This document shows positions 28,801 to 38,967 of a stretch of 64,000 bases of DNA, one piece after another; the first letter of the stretch is position 1, and each line of letters starts with the position of its first letter. This DNA comes from Bryobacteraceae bacterium (GTDB lineage: Bacteria > Acidobacteriota > Terriglobia > Bryobacterales > Bryobacteraceae), in NCBI GenBank assembly GCA_029975915.1, contig JARKOC010000034.1:1-64000 (forward strand). The letters run 5' to 3'. The notes under the pieces were generated by a model, which was not told where the DNA came from, made no database searches, and saw nothing but the letters and a program-made list of their open reading frames with translations. A program made the translations under genes and the position numbers.

Positions 28801-29358
28801 CTGCCCTATGAGTCCATCTCCGACCTCGACCGTCTACATCGCCTCACCGGCAGCGGTATCTGGGAGCTTCCGTTCGGCAAGGGCCGCAAATACGGTTCCG
28901 GCATGCCTGGCGTCTTCGAATTTTTGGCCGGCGGCTGGCAATTGAGTGGCGTTTACCAGTTCCAAAGCGGCGCCCCGCTCGGTTTCGGCCAGGCACTCTT
29001 TATCGGCGACTCGTCCACCATCGTCTTGCCTTCCGACAAGAGGAACACCGATCGCTGGTTCAACACCGATGTCTTCAACCGCAACTCCGCCCAGGTGCTC
29101 GCTTCGAACGTCCGTACAGCGCCGCTGCGCTATTCCAACATCCGCGCAGATTCGCAGCGGCGTCTCGACCTCTCGGCCAACAAGACTTTCCGCATCACGG
29201 AGCAGTTCAAAATGGTCTTCCGGGCCGACACCTTCAATGCCCGCAACGAAGTGGTGCTTCGCAGCCCCACCACCGACCCCGTCAACTCGGCGTTCGGGCG
29301 GATCACCGCCCAGGAGCCGCCGCGTTCCTGGCAGTTCTCGCTGACGTTGAAGTTCTAG
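25867..29358 (+). CDS. Oar-like TonB-dependent outer-membrane receptor
   Basis: 1163 residues. A signal peptide (GLGVCCLILAAMPVLAQ) is followed by a carboxypeptidase-regulatory (CarboxypepD_reg) domain at about 28-105 (GSIVGRVLDPTGAVVPGTEV). A plug domain follows at about 110-240 (FTIDGVANVY, STKGGTNELHG), then a large beta-barrel ending in an aromatic KF at the C-terminus. This architecture is expanded in Acidobacteriota and is thought to import large or complex substrates; the ligand is unknown. I place the start at ATG 25867, with AAGGAG eight bases upstream. The open frame extends another 519 bases upstream but is not coding there. A strong terminator follows. Confidence 0.93.
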   Translation: MSIKSFGLGVCCLILAAMPVLAQSQDARGSIVGRVLDPTGAVVPGTEVRGVNDATGVAVSVRTNDAGNYVLPFLIPGMYTVTAEIQGFRKFERKNIQVRVNENVPLDIQMTVGDVTESVQVTAESPLLQTAEASLGQVIDERRIVELPLFAGNAMDLVHLAPGTVNGTDMRLRKAPFNNAPSQFSTDGSGNYGNAFTIDGVANVYSDGTSPRVAFSPPQASLSEFKVQTSSFDASLGRTSGSTVNVSTKGGTNELHGQAWWWLRHSAFDTPTIYQNRTPGFTKLPIYRDNRYGIAGGAPVVIPGVYNGKNKTFWFFTWEANKFGDPNVGGSMTSTVPSAEWRNGDLSNLLKIGANYQLYDPATIAVAAGGRFSRQPLPGNIFPASRISPAAKQILALYPMPNSPGTTTADGRNNFFYSLPAKEDYWTTIGRIDHAFTEKNRMFVRWHRDYWEEDKNRHFGNDVNGIILNRINRGIAVDDVHMLSSTMVLNLRYGIGAQEFPERRVSRGFDLSSLGFASGLVNLVDKKLAVIPRTAVGSLSTLSPWESGDGTTSSISHNAVANLAWMKGNHNVRFGFDWMVFREFRARYPQDVAPDFSFSNAWARGPLDNSAAPPVGAEFIALLMGIPGGSMAKTGTYAEQDIYSGFYAQDDWKVSRKLTVNLGLRGEYESPITERFNRSVSQFDGITANPIEAAAIAKYAATTNRPAEVPVDALKVKGGVTFAGVGGNSRKYWNSQGIVWSPRIGLAYQLNDKTVFRGGYGIFYAPNGILRTNSILNGFTRSTPIVASTDSGLTWASTLANPLPSGLLPVLGAAEGLQTTLGQGTSAFAADRKMAPAHRYSAGFQYQAPGGIMIESSYVGNRTYRLPVSRSMSNIPRQYLSTLPYRDTATINFLSQNFTSPFFGLHPNFTSANISRGQLLTKYPHFSSVTIEDPVGYSWYHSMQNRIEKRFSKGYTIQGAYTWSKSMAANSFLNAVDELPYESISDLDRLHRLTGSGIWELPFGKGRKYGSGMPGVFEFLAGGWQLSGVYQFQSGAPLGFGQALFIGDSSTIVLPSDKRNTDRWFNTDVFNRNSAQVLASNVRTAPLRYSNIRADSQRRLDLSANKTFRITEQFKMVFRADTFNARNEVVLRSPTTDPVNSAFGRITAQEPPRSWQFSLTLKF

Positions 29359-29385
29359 TCCGACTCGATTCTTCTGTGTAAACAG

Positions 29386-29422
29386 GCGCGTCCGGGTTCA
29401 TCCCTGGGCGCGCTTTCCTTTT
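29386..29422 (+). terminator. Intrinsic terminator after TonB receptor
   Basis: An 11-pair stem with one bulge, built from GCGCGTCCGGG (29386-29396) and CCCTGGGCGCGC (29402-29413), with a TTCAT loop, runs straight into TTTCCTTTT. It lies 27 bases after the receptor stop codon. Confidence 0.8.
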
Positions 29423-29455
29423 GGCGAATCGGTGGATCTGGTGTACAACTTCTGC

Positions 29456-30475
29456 ATGGAACAAGAACGGCCGCTGATGAACGGGATGATCGAGGTGGAG
29501 CCGGTGGACGATCCGGGCATCGACCGCCGCGACCTGCTGCGCGGCGCAGGCACCCTGGCGGCATTCATCGGAACCGCCAGCGCGCAGACAGGCTCGGCGG
29601 ATCCGCCTGAAGGAAAAGTCCCTGAAGCCAAGGCTGGCCCGGCCCTGCCCACCGTTGCGTTCGGTAAATACAGGGTCTCCAGACTGATCGCCGGGGCCAA
29701 TCCCATCTATGGCTATTCGCACTTCAACTACGTCTTCTCCGCCCACATGGGTGAGTACCATTCCACCCCCCGCGTTCTCGCCTTCCTCCGCGAACTCGAA
29801 CGGGCCGGCCTCAACACCTGGCAGGCAAGCTGGAGCGAGCGCCTCGAAACCGACTGGCTCAGATACAAGGAACAGGGGGGCAAACTCCAACTCCTGCTCC
29901 TCTCGCGTCCCACCTTTAATGACCAGCCCGAAATGCTCAACCGGGCCATTAAACTCAAACCGCTCGGCATCGCCCAGCACGGGGGCTCCACCAACCGTTT
30001 CTGGGACATGAAGCAGATGGACCGCTCACTCGACTACCTCAAACGCATCCGCGACCTCGGCGTCATGGTCGGACTCTCCTGCCACAACCCGCTTGAGGTG
30101 GACTACTCCGAGCAGCACGGCTGGGACGTGGATTACTACATGACCAGCTTGTACTACGTGAACCGGCCGCTCGAAGAGTTCGAGAAGATACTGGGGCAGG
30201 TACCTTTGGGAGAGATCTACCTGCCTGGCGATCCGCCGAAAATGATGGAAACGATCCGTCGGACGCCAAAGCCGTGCCTGACCTATAAGGTCCTCGCAGC
30301 CGGCAGAGCTGTGAACTCTCCGAAACAGGTGGGTGAGCGTCTGGCCATCGCCCTGAACGGAATAAAACCGTCAGATCCAGTGATCATCGGCCTCTATCAG
30401 CGGTTCAATGACCAGATCGGACAAACGGCGGACATGGTCCGCGAGATCACTGCCGGGAAGGCAATTGGCGCCTGA
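29456..30475 (+). CDS. Tat-signal TIM-barrel/aldo-keto-reductase-like protein
   Basis: About 339 residues. After some 25 polar residues comes a twin-arginine-like motif (DRRDLLRGAGTLAAFIG), suggesting export. The body (GKYRVSRLIAGANPIYGY, then ETDWLRYKEQGGKLQLLLLS, and a closing GLYQRFNDQIG) resembles aldo-keto-reductase-fold proteins seen in Bryobacterales and Planctomycetes, but the usual D-Y-K-H catalytic set is not evident. The function is unknown. An alternative GTG start lies at 29432. It follows the terminator of the TonB receptor, so it should have its own promoter, and it ends just before tRNA-Arg. Confidence 0.7.
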   Translation: MEQERPLMNGMIEVEPVDDPGIDRRDLLRGAGTLAAFIGTASAQTGSADPPEGKVPEAKAGPALPTVAFGKYRVSRLIAGANPIYGYSHFNYVFSAHMGEYHSTPRVLAFLRELERAGLNTWQASWSERLETDWLRYKEQGGKLQLLLLSRPTFNDQPEMLNRAIKLKPLGIAQHGGSTNRFWDMKQMDRSLDYLKRIRDLGVMVGLSCHNPLEVDYSEQHGWDVDYYMTSLYYVNRPLEEFEKILGQVPLGEIYLPGDPPKMMETIRRTPKPCLTYKVLAAGRAVNSPKQVGERLAIALNGIKPSDPVIIGLYQRFNDQIGQTADMVREITAGKAIGA

Positions 30476-30481
30476 TGCGGC

Positions 30482-30487
30482 TATAAT
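30482..30487 (+). promoter_or_regulatory. -10 element of tRNA-Arg promoter
   Basis: A perfect TATAAT lies 10 bases before the mature tRNA 5' end and six bases after the stop of the preceding gene. No good -35 is seen at the standard spacing. Confidence 0.5.
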
Positions 30488-30497
30488 CAAGTCGAGC

Positions 30498-30574
30498 GCG
30501 CCCGTAGCTCAGTTGGATAGAGCGTCTGGCTTCGAACCAGCAGGTCGGGAGTTCGAGTCTCTCCGGGCGCGCCA
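30498..30574 (+). tRNA. tRNA-Arg (anticodon TCG)
   Basis: 77 bases with encoded CCA. The acceptor stem GCGCCCG/CGGGCGC pairs perfectly, the D-arm is GCTC-AGTTGGATA-GAGC, the anticodon loop is CTTCGAA (anticodon TCG), the variable loop is AGGTC, the T-loop is TTCGAGT, and the discriminator is G. It reads CGA codons, and perhaps others through wobble modification. The first pair of the anticodon stem is mismatched (T/C), which is tolerable. Confidence 0.95.
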
Positions 30575-30995
30575 TCTATCTTCTCGCGGACCCGGCTCAG
30601 ATCCCGCGCCCTTTCGCGGGTCCAGGTCCAGCCGCGAATCCGATCCACACAGGATATCAACCACGAGTTGCCGCCGGCTGTATCAGAACAATTACTAGCG
30701 AACCAGTGAGTGCGAACATGGATTCGGCCCATTCACCCCTGACGGTCAGGCGTGCAGTGCCTAGCGTCGCAGACTCTCTTGTGGGATGGCGCCGATCAGG
30801 CGCGGCACAAAACACTGAATTGCTTCCTCCGCTGGCGTATAAGACCAACTGTAACAATAGTTTGCGATTTCAGCCAGACAGATCCGGAGTTCGTTTGCGC
30901 GCGTTTCCGCGATTGTGATACGTTGATGGTGGGCTCGCGTGTAGCCGCAAGTCCTCCAGATCGCCCGAACGCTGCTTCAGGCACGTGCGACATCC
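30575..30995. other. Long intergenic region before ATP synthase genes
   Basis: No convincing gene is present; a 70-codon open frame at 30706-30918 has no recognisable features. Visible structures are a hairpin CCCGCG-CCCTTT-CGCGGG (30603-30620) that may end the tRNA transcript, a palindrome CCTGAC-G-GTCAGG (30738-30750), and a short hairpin GCGCC-GATCA-GGCGC (30789-30803). The ATP synthase promoter must lie here, but I cannot assign it with confidence. Confidence 0.5.
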
Positions 30996-31451
30996 ATGGA
31001 ACAACTTGGCCACCTTTTTACTCAGCTCGGTGACATCATCGTTCGTGCTGTCCCTGCTTTCGTAGTTTTTCTCCTCCTTCACATCTACCTGAAGAAAGTC
31101 TTGTTCCAGCCCCTTGAGCGGGTGCTGGAGGAGCGCCGCGGCAAGACCCAGGGCGCCATTTCGGCCGCCGAAGCGATGGTGCGTGCGGCAGCCGAAAAAT
31201 TGGGAGGCTATGAGCATGCGTTGAGTGAGGCGCGTGCGGGTATCTACAAGGAGCAGGAAGCCACCCGGCGCCGTCTCGCGTCCGAGCAGGCAGCGTCGAT
31301 TGATCGCGCACGTGCGGAGTTCAGCGCCAAGGTCGCCAGCGCCCGGGCCGGGATCGAGGCGGAGGCAGGCCAAGCCCGTATCTCCCTGGCAGCAGAGGCC
31401 GACCACTTGGCGGAGAAGATTGCCGCCGCTGTTCTGGCTGGAAGGAATTGA
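30996..31451 (+). CDS. ATP synthase F0 subunit b' (AtpF-like)
   Basis: 151 residues. One N-terminal membrane helix at about 15-33 (VRAVPAFVVFLLLHIYL) is followed by a long charged helix (RVLEERRGKTQGAISAAEAM and onward). This is the layout of the F0 b-type peripheral stalk that links F1 to the membrane. It lies directly before a second, longer b subunit, and paired b'/b genes imply a heterodimeric stalk. Calling this one b' rests on its order and its lack of a leader-like extension. It is the first gene of the operon. Confidence 0.88.
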   Translation: MEQLGHLFTQLGDIIVRAVPAFVVFLLLHIYLKKVLFQPLERVLEERRGKTQGAISAAEAMVRAAAEKLGGYEHALSEARAGIYKEQEATRRRLASEQAASIDRARAEFSAKVASARAGIEAEAGQARISLAAEADHLAEKIAAAVLAGRN

Positions 31452-31458
31452 AAAATAG

Positions 31459-32034
31459 ATGCCCGGCAGGACATTCAAGACAGTTGTACTGATGGCCGCA
31501 CTTGCCTTGGCGGCCAACGCGTCCGAGGCCGCCGCGCACGGCGACGGTGACCCGAATCTTCATTACAAGCTCGTCAACTTCGCCATCCTTGCGGCCGGCG
31601 CCGGCTTCCTGCTCGTCAAAGCACTTTTCCCGGCATTCCGGAAACAGCAGGCGCAGATCCTGGAGTCAATGTCGGTGGCGGAGCGCCGCGCCGCGGAGGC
31701 CGCCGAGGAAGCGGCTGCCACCAACCGCCGGATGGCCGGTCTTGAGGGCGAGATCGCCTCGCTGCGCGAGAAAGCGCACCAGGAAATGGAAGCCGAGGCT
31801 GTTCGCATCAGCCGTGAGACCCAGGTTGCGTTGGAGAAACTCCAGCGTTCCGCCGAAATGGAGATCGCTTCGATTGCAAAAGCCGCGAGGCAGGAACTGA
31901 AGGTCTATTCCGCCGGACTCGCGCTTGACTTGGCCCGGCAAAAAATCACCGCCCGGCTGGACGGCCCAGCCCAGGATGCATTGGTGGCTCGTTTCGTTGC
32001 AGCGCTGCAACCTGGCGTGGTGGAGAAGAGTTAG
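31459..32034 (+). CDS. atpF: ATP synthase F0 subunit b (AtpF) with signal-like N-terminus
   Basis: 191 residues. Besides the usual membrane helix (NFAILAAGAGFLLVKALF, at about 40-57) and long coiled-coil stalk, it carries an extra N-terminal hydrophobic segment (FKTVVLMAALALAANASEAAAHG) that looks like a cleavable signal peptide. This would put the short following loop outside the membrane before the anchor. It partners with the b' protein encoded seven bases upstream. The coiled region is Ala/Glu/Arg-rich as in other b subunits. Confidence 0.88.
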   Translation: MPGRTFKTVVLMAALALAANASEAAAHGDGDPNLHYKLVNFAILAAGAGFLLVKALFPAFRKQQAQILESMSVAERRAAEAAEEAAATNRRMAGLEGEIASLREKAHQEMEAEAVRISRETQVALEKLQRSAEMEIASIAKAARQELKVYSAGLALDLARQKITARLDGPAQDALVARFVAALQPGVVEKS

Positions 32035-32055
32035 CAAGGGGGCTCCGGATACGAC

Positions 32056-32607
32056 ATGTCAATCGCGGTAGCAAATCAGTATGCCAAGGCCCTGCTTGAA
32101 GTTGTGGTCAAGGATGGATCGAAGACCACCCCGGCCGAAACATTGACTCAGTTAAAGGCTTTTTGCGAAGCCTTGGACGGCTCGGCTGAGTTGCGCGAAG
32201 TTCTGATGACGCCAGCGGTCGGTTCGCAGCCCAAACGGCGAGCGCTGGACCGGGTTGCCAGCCTGATGGGATTGAGTCCAACAGTGGTGAACTTCCTCAA
32301 CCTAGTGAAGGACAGGCGGAGAGTTGCGCTTCTACCCGACATTTGTGTCGCATTCAGAGATCTGATGGACGCGCGGCTTGGCATTCTTCGCGCCAAGGTG
32401 TCCTCGGCCCGCCCACTAAGCGACGAACAGCGTGAAACTTTGACTGCGCGTCTGCGCCAAGCCGCCGGCAATAACGTTGATGTCGATTATTTTGTTGATC
32501 CTGATCTGGTTGGCGGCGCGACTGTCGCGATCGGTTCGACATTCTATGACGGTTCTGTGCGCGGCCAGCTTGAGGGCCTGCGCCTCCGGTTGACGAGCGA
32601 GGGCTGA
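32056..32607 (+). CDS. atpH: ATP synthase F1 subunit delta
   Basis: 183 residues, standard for delta (OSCP), which joins the top of F1 to the b stalk. The N-terminal helical bundle begins with VANQYAKALLEV, and the C-terminal domain ends in the typical GGATVAIGSTFYDGSVRGQLEGL. It lies between atpF and atpA in the usual order. A GGGGG stretch about 13 bases upstream may serve as the ribosome-binding site. Confidence 0.95.
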   Translation: MSIAVANQYAKALLEVVVKDGSKTTPAETLTQLKAFCEALDGSAELREVLMTPAVGSQPKRRALDRVASLMGLSPTVVNFLNLVKDRRRVALLPDICVAFRDLMDARLGILRAKVSSARPLSDEQRETLTARLRQAAGNNVDVDYFVDPDLVGGATVAIGSTFYDGSVRGQLEGLRLRLTSEG

Positions 32608-32662
32608 ACCGGCTCCCATGCCAGGCCCTGTATGTATGCGGAAGGACGGAAGAGTTTAGGCT

Positions 32663-34195
32663 ATGGCCCAGATTCGAGCGGATGAAATCGCGCGGGTGCT
32701 TCGCGAAGAGATCGAGAATTACGACCAGGCCATGCAGGTGGCCGAAACGGGTTACGTCGTCAGCGTCGGCGACGGCATTGCCCGCGTCCATGGGCTGGCC
32801 AAAGTGATGGCCGGCGAATTGATCGAGTTCCCCCACGGCGTCTCGGGCATCGCCCAGAACCTGGACGAGGACGAGGTCGGAGCCGTTCTGCTTGGCGAGT
32901 ATGCCGAGATTAAGGAAGGCGACGAAGTCCGCCGCACCGGCCGCATCATGTCGGTGCCCGTCGGTGAGGCGCTCATCGGCCGCGTGGTCAACGCCCTGGG
33001 TCAGCCGATCGACGGCAAGGGCCCGATTGATACCACCGAGTTCAATCCGATCGAACGAATCGCTCCGGGCGTCATTGACCGCAAGCCGGTCCGTGAACCG
33101 CTTCAGACCGGCATCAAGGCCATCGATTCGATGATCCCGATCGGCCGTGGCCAGCGCGAGTTGATTATCGGGGACCGCCAGACCGGCAAGACCGCCATCG
33201 CGCTGGACACGATCATTAACCAAAAGGGTAAGGGCGTCATTTGTATCTATGTCGCGATCGGCCAGAAACGGTCGACCGTCGCCCAGGTTGTCAAGACGCT
33301 TGAAGACTACGGCGCCATGGAGTACACCATCGTCGTCGCAGCCACGGCGTCGGATCCGGCCCCGATGCAGTATATCGCTCCGTATTCGGGTTGTTCAATG
33401 GGCGAGTTCTTCCGGGATCGCGGCCAGCATGCGCTTTGCGTCTACGACGACCTCTCCAAACACGCCGCCGCCTACCGTGAAATCTCTCTTCTGCTGCGCC
33501 GTCCGCCCGGACGCGAGGCCTTCCCCGGCGACGTGTTCTATCTCCACTCCCGCCTCCTGGAGCGCGCGGCCAAGATGAGCGATGCCCTCGGCGGCGGCTC
33601 ACTCACTGCGCTGCCCTTCATCGAAACCCAGGCTGGTGACGTTTCGGCCTACATCCCGACCAACGTCATTTCCATCACCGACGGCCAGATCTATCTGCAA
33701 AGCGACATGTTCAACTCGAACTTCCGTCCGGCCGTCGACGTCGGTCTGTCGGTGAGCCGCGTCGGCGGCAATGCTCAGATTAAGGCCATGAAGCAAGTAG
33801 CCGGATCACTTCGTTTGGATCTGGCCCAGTATCGCGCGCTGGCGGCTTTCGCCCAGTTTGGTTCCGATCTCGACAAAGCCAGCCAGGCGCAGTTGAACCG
33901 TGGCCGCAGACTTACGGAGTTGCTGAAGCAAGGCCAGTACAAGCCGCTTCCGGTCGAGAAGCAGGTTCTCCTGCTCTACGCCGGCACCAACGGTTGGGTT
34001 GATGACCTCCCGGTGGAAGTCATTCAGCGATTCGAAGAAGAGCTCTATCGCACGGTCGAAAACGGCTATCCGCAGATCTTCGAGCAGATTCGCGAAAAGC
34101 AAGCCCTGAGCGACCAGTTGAAGGCAGAAATCGACGCCATGCTGAAGGAGTTCAAGCAGCGCTTCGCCGCCGAACTCGAGTCGGAGAAGAACTAG
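32663..34195 (+). CDS. atpA: ATP synthase F1 subunit alpha
   Basis: 510 residues. Non-catalytic nucleotide-binding subunit of the F1 hexamer. The Walker A GDRQTGKT lies at about 170-177. The N-terminal beta-barrel ([11 protein letters not shown]), the [15 protein letters not shown] segment and the closing helical domain are all present. A 55-base gap from atpH holds a GGAAGG upstream of the ATG. It is cytoplasmic, part of the membrane-attached complex. Confidence 0.98.
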   Translation: MAQIRADEIARVLREEIENYDQAMQVAETGYVVSVGDGIARVHGLAKVMAGELIEFPHGVSGIAQNLDEDEVGAVLLGEYAEIKEGDEVRRTGRIMSVPVGEALIGRVVNALGQPIDGKGPIDTTEFNPIERIAPGVIDRKPVREPLQTGIKAIDSMIPIGRGQRELIIGDRQTGKTAIALDTIINQKGKGVICIYVAIGQKRSTVAQVVKTLEDYGAMEYTIVVAATASDPAPMQYIAPYSGCSMGEFFRDRGQHALCVYDDLSKHAAAYREISLLLRRPPGREAFPGDVFYLHSRLLERAAKMSDALGGGSLTALPFIETQAGDVSAYIPTNVISITDGQIYLQSDMFNSNFRPAVDVGLSVSRVGGNAQIKAMKQVAGSLRLDLAQYRALAAFAQFGSDLDKASQAQLNRGRRLTELLKQGQYKPLPVEKQVLLLYAGTNGWVDDLPVEVIQRFEEELYRTVENGYPQIFEQIREKQALSDQLKAEIDAMLKEFKQRFAAELESEKN

Positions 34196-34219
34196 CCTCC
34201 GGGGCTGAAGGATCCAAAG

Positions 34220-35080
34220 ATGCCCAGCCTGATTGACATTCGACGGCGCATCCGGTCGGTCAAGAACACGCAGCAGATCACCAAGGCCATGAAGATGGTC
34301 GCTACGGCGCGACTGCGCAAGAGCCAGGAGCGCGTGGTGAATGCGCGGCCATATTCGCGCATGTTGAAGGAGATGGTGAACAACGTTGCCGCGGCTGCCG
34401 GCCCTGAAGCGGCATCGTTGCACCCCTTGCTGGCGGTTCGTGAGGAGAAGCGCGTTCAGTTGATCCTGGTCACGGCAGACCGCGGCCTGGCTGGCGCCTT
34501 CAACACCAATCTGATCAAGGCCGCTCAGCAGTTTGTCGCTGAGAGTCCGTCCCGGGATGTCGTGTTTGAACTCTATGGCCGCAAGGGCCGCGATTTTTTC
34601 CGCCGCCGCGAGGTCAAGGTTTCGGGCGAAGTGACCGGTATCAGCCAATCTGCGAGCTACGACGATGCCGAGACGTTGTCGTCCAAACTCATCGAACGAT
34701 TCACGTCGGGCGAAATCGACGCCGCTTACATCATCTACAACGAGTTCAAAAGCGTGCTGTCGCAGCAGGTGGTAATCAAGCGTATCCTGCCGTTGTCGCT
34801 CGCCGGCGCCGGCTCCCCGGCGCGGGACTACATCCTTGAACAGCCGCCCGCTGAGTTTCTCAGGAATTTGCTGCCGGGTTACGTTGACGCGCAGGTTTTT
34901 GAGGCGTTCCTGGAGTCCGCCGCAGCCGAACACGCGGCCCGAATGACGGCGATGGACTCGGCCACCACCAATGCCACGGAAGTGATTGCCAAGCTGACCC
35001 TCTACATGAACCGGGTCCGCCAGGCCACCATCACGAGAGAGATTATCGAAGTTGTCAGCGGGGCCTCCGCCCTGGAGTAG
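34220..35080 (+). CDS. atpG: ATP synthase F1 subunit gamma
   Basis: 286 residues, the central rotor shaft. The N-terminal helix (DIRRRIRSVKNTQQITKAMKM) and the C-terminal helix (MDSATTNATEVIAKLTLYMNRVRQ) that form the shaft are conserved, as is VTADRGLAGAFN. An AAGGAT ribosome-binding site precedes ATG 34220. The order alpha-gamma-beta-epsilon is standard. Confidence 0.97.
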   Translation: MPSLIDIRRRIRSVKNTQQITKAMKMVATARLRKSQERVVNARPYSRMLKEMVNNVAAAAGPEAASLHPLLAVREEKRVQLILVTADRGLAGAFNTNLIKAAQQFVAESPSRDVVFELYGRKGRDFFRRREVKVSGEVTGISQSASYDDAETLSSKLIERFTSGEIDAAYIIYNEFKSVLSQQVVIKRILPLSLAGAGSPARDYILEQPPAEFLRNLLPGYVDAQVFEAFLESAAAEHAARMTAMDSATTNATEVIAKLTLYMNRVRQATITREIIEVVSGASALE

Positions 35081-36553
<1,473 letters not shown>

Positions 36554-36554
36554 C

Positions 36555-36977
36555 ATGGCCGGCGTGATCATCCTTGAAGTCGCGACACCCGAGCGGTTGC
36601 TGCTGAAGGAGCAGGTGACCGAGGTTGAGGTACCGGGCGCCAATGGAGCCATGGGAATCTTGCCCGATCACGCGCCGCTACTGTCGGAACTGGGCTCGGG
36701 GACGCTCGCTTATTCTCCCTCCGGTGCCGCGAGAAAGTTCATGGCAATCAGCAATGGCTGGGTCGAGGTATTGCCGGACCACGTCAGAGTCTTGGCTGAG
36801 CGGGCTGAGTTCGCTAGCGAGATTGACCTCGCCCGTGCGGAGAGGGCGATGGAGCGCGCAATGGAGCGGTTGGCTCATCCAGTCGCCGACACCGATATCG
36901 CCCGGGCGCTGAACGCAATGAACCGGGCCAAGGCTCGAATCGAAGCCGCCAAGCACACAGGAATGACTCCGCGGTAG
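36555..36977 (+). CDS. atpC: ATP synthase subunit epsilon
   Basis: 140 residues. The N-terminal beta-sandwich (EVEVPGANGAMGILPDHAPLL) and the C-terminal two-helix part (EIDLARAERAMERAMERL) are intact, so the usual rotation-inhibiting helices should be present. The start is one base after the atpD stop, with its ribosome-binding site (AAGGCGG) inside atpD. It is the last gene of the operon; a strong terminator follows. Confidence 0.95.
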   Translation: MAGVIILEVATPERLLLKEQVTEVEVPGANGAMGILPDHAPLLSELGSGTLAYSPSGAARKFMAISNGWVEVLPDHVRVLAERAEFASEIDLARAERAMERAMERLAHPVADTDIARALNAMNRAKARIEAAKHTGMTPR

Positions 36978-37005
36978 AACCGCCAGCCATCTCCAGACAA
37001 TTCGA

Positions 37006-37037
37006 GCGCACGGTGTCAAGGCCGTGCGCTTTTCGTT
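37006..37037 (+). terminator. Intrinsic terminator of the ATP synthase operon
   Basis: GCGCACGG (37006-37013) and CCGTGCGC (37022-37029) form a perfect eight-pair stem with an eight-base loop, followed by TTTTCGTTT. It lies 28 bases after the atpC stop. Confidence 0.85.
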
Positions 37038-37040
37038 TAC

Positions 37041-37385
37041 TTAGCGCGGATACAGGTTGGCCGCGGCCACCGCGACCTGCGCCCTCGATTCTCTGGCGAA
37101 TTCGTCCCAATCCACTTCGCCCCACCAGACGTGCTCCCATCCGGTCACCACCCCAGCCGACCAGATCAGTGCCACATTCGCCCGTGCACCACTTCTCCGG
37201 AAGACCCAGCGGTAGATCCCGGTCGGCTGTTCCCAACAGCATTCGCCTAAACTGTCCCTTTCCACTCGATCCAATGCCTGTGACATCGCCTCCAATGCGA
37301 GCACTGGTTCATGCACCGCAATCACAGTGCCCTCAATCGAGCATTCCAGGCAACCGCGTTGATCAACGCGAAGAACGAACGGCAT
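37041..37385 (-). CDS. Hypothetical protein
   Basis: 114 residues with no recognised domain. It contains three cysteines in the first half (CLEC, GECCWEQ) and many tryptophans and valines (WRSAGVV-like and WEHVWWGEVDWDEF regions), suggesting a small soluble beta-rich protein. There is no signal peptide or membrane helix. It follows the transporter gene on the same strand after a 56-base gap, and its 3' end faces the ATP synthase terminator. Confidence 0.55.
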   Translation of the reverse strand: MPFVLRVDQRGCLECSIEGTVIAVHEPVLALEAMSQALDRVERDSLGECCWEQPTGIYRWVFRRSGARANVALIWSAGVVTGWEHVWWGEVDWDEFARESRAQVAVAAANLYPR

Positions 37386-37441
37386 ACTCCAAGTCTAACG
37401 GACGCTGGCCGCCTGGTCTTCCGGCGTCGCCTGCTGTCCGC

Positions 37442-38869
37442 TCACCAGAGGCCAATCAACTTCCAGTAGGCGAAGCCAACCGTGCCCCAAATGAGCAGAT
37501 TGGCGAATCCAACCACGACGCCAACCCTCCACCAGTCCTTGATCGGCACGTAGCCTTGCCCAAAGAACATCGGCGCCGGCGTCGTTCCATAGTGTGTGAG
37601 CCCAGCGGCAAGATTCGCGAAGAACGCGAAGGACAAGACCACCAACCCTATCGGCGCCTCCTTCGCCAGCAGGACTGCGACGAAGGCCGGGTACATCGCC
37701 AGGATGTGGGCCGTAATACTGGCGAAGGCGTAGTGTGCAAAATAGTAGATCAGCAGAGCGACAGCCAGCAGGGCGAGCCAGTTCAGCCCCGAAAAGTACT
37801 CGCCCACGGACTCGGCAAAGACCTTGGTCACACCTGCTTCATTGAGGGCCTTGCCAAGCCGCAGCAGCCCACCATACCAAACGAAGATGTCCCAGGCCGC
37901 CCTCTCGTTGATGACGTCCTCCCATGTGAGAACGCCCGATAACAGCAATGCCATGCTGCCGCAGAGCGCGGTGACCGTGATGTCCACCCCATGCACCCCG
38001 GATGTGGCCCACATCCCGCACACCGAGATGAAGATGACTGCCAGGAATTTCTCCCTGGCGTTCATCGAACCCATCTTTTCCAGTTCGCTCCTTGCGAATT
38101 CGGCAGCTTCCGGAGTCCGGCGGATTTCGGGCGGGTAGATCTTCAACACCACCCAAGGCACGGCGGCAAGCGAAATCAGGCCAGGAACAATCGACGCCCC
38201 GATCCAGCCGGACCAAGTCACCGGGTAACCGAAATTCGTCGCCATCTGAGCGGCCAGCGGATTGCTGGCTTGTCCAGTGAAAAACATAGCCGCTCCCACG
38301 ATGGCGGCTTGGTATACGCCGGTCATCAGGAATGCGCCCAATCTCCTCGGAGACTTTTCGGGAGTCGATCCGTAAAGTTCGGCGATCGACCTCGTGATCG
38401 GCAGCGTGACTCCGCCCGAGCGGGCTGCGTTGGACGGAATGATTGACGCCAGCAACGTGTCGGACAGAGCGAGCGAATAGCAGACTCCGATAGAATTCTT
38501 TCCAAAGGTACGCACGAACACCAGTGCGATCCGTCTTGCTAAGCCCGTGTTGAGTAGTGCTCTAGAAATGAAGAAGGCCGCCATCACGAGCCAGACTGTC
38601 GAGTCCGCGTAGCCGCCTAGAGCTTCGGTGAGCGAGAGCCCTCCAATAATCGGCGCCAGCGTCACCGCCAGCAGTACCAGCGCGCCGCCAGGAATTGGCG
38701 TGAGGATCAGGCCGGCGACGGTGGCCAGGAATAGGCCCGTCAACCTCCATCCGGCCGCCGTGAGGCCTTCTGGCACCGGGGTGAGAACGACAACAAGATA
38801 GATAGCGATCAGTGCGGCGAAGCGCGTGATGACTCGCCTCGCGTCGAATTGTTTCAGTTCTGCGGCCAC
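37442..38869 (-). CDS. DASS/SLC13-type anion transporter
   Basis: 475-residue polytopic membrane protein of the divalent anion:sodium symporter family (CitT/SLC13). Two conserved re-entrant-loop regions are seen: SNAARSGGVTLPI in the first half and THYGTTPAPMFFGQGY near the end, matching the SNT-type repeat signatures. Likely substrates are C4-dicarboxylates, citrate or tartrate; this is known of the family and not shown here. An acidic-basic cytoplasmic loop (RRTPEAAEFARSELEKMG) divides the halves. It is transcribed away from the TonB receptor at 38968. Confidence 0.9.
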   Translation of the reverse strand: MAAELKQFDARRVITRFAALIAIYLVVVLTPVPEGLTAAGWRLTGLFLATVAGLILTPIPGGALVLLAVTLAPIIGGLSLTEALGGYADSTVWLVMAAFFISRALLNTGLARRIALVFVRTFGKNSIGVCYSLALSDTLLASIIPSNAARSGGVTLPITRSIAELYGSTPEKSPRRLGAFLMTGVYQAAIVGAAMFFTGQASNPLAAQMATNFGYPVTWSGWIGASIVPGLISLAAVPWVVLKIYPPEIRRTPEAAEFARSELEKMGSMNAREKFLAVIFISVCGMWATSGVHGVDITVTALCGSMALLLSGVLTWEDVINERAAWDIFVWYGGLLRLGKALNEAGVTKVFAESVGEYFSGLNWLALLAVALLIYYFAHYAFASITAHILAMYPAFVAVLLAKEAPIGLVVLSFAFFANLAAGLTHYGTTPAPMFFGQGYVPIKDWWRVGVVVGFANLLIWGTVGFAYWKLIGLW

Positions 38870-38967
38870 TGGCTCTCAAGTTTACAGGAGGCCCCCCCAC
38901 AACGCTTCTTGTATACTGAGTTGCATATGGTCGCGGAGGGCGGCCGCCTATCATTCTGAGGATCCCA

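Noticed and set aside
30706..30918. 70-codon open frame before the ATP synthase operon (possible atpI)
   Set aside because: It has no membrane helices, unlike AtpI, and no ribosome-binding site.
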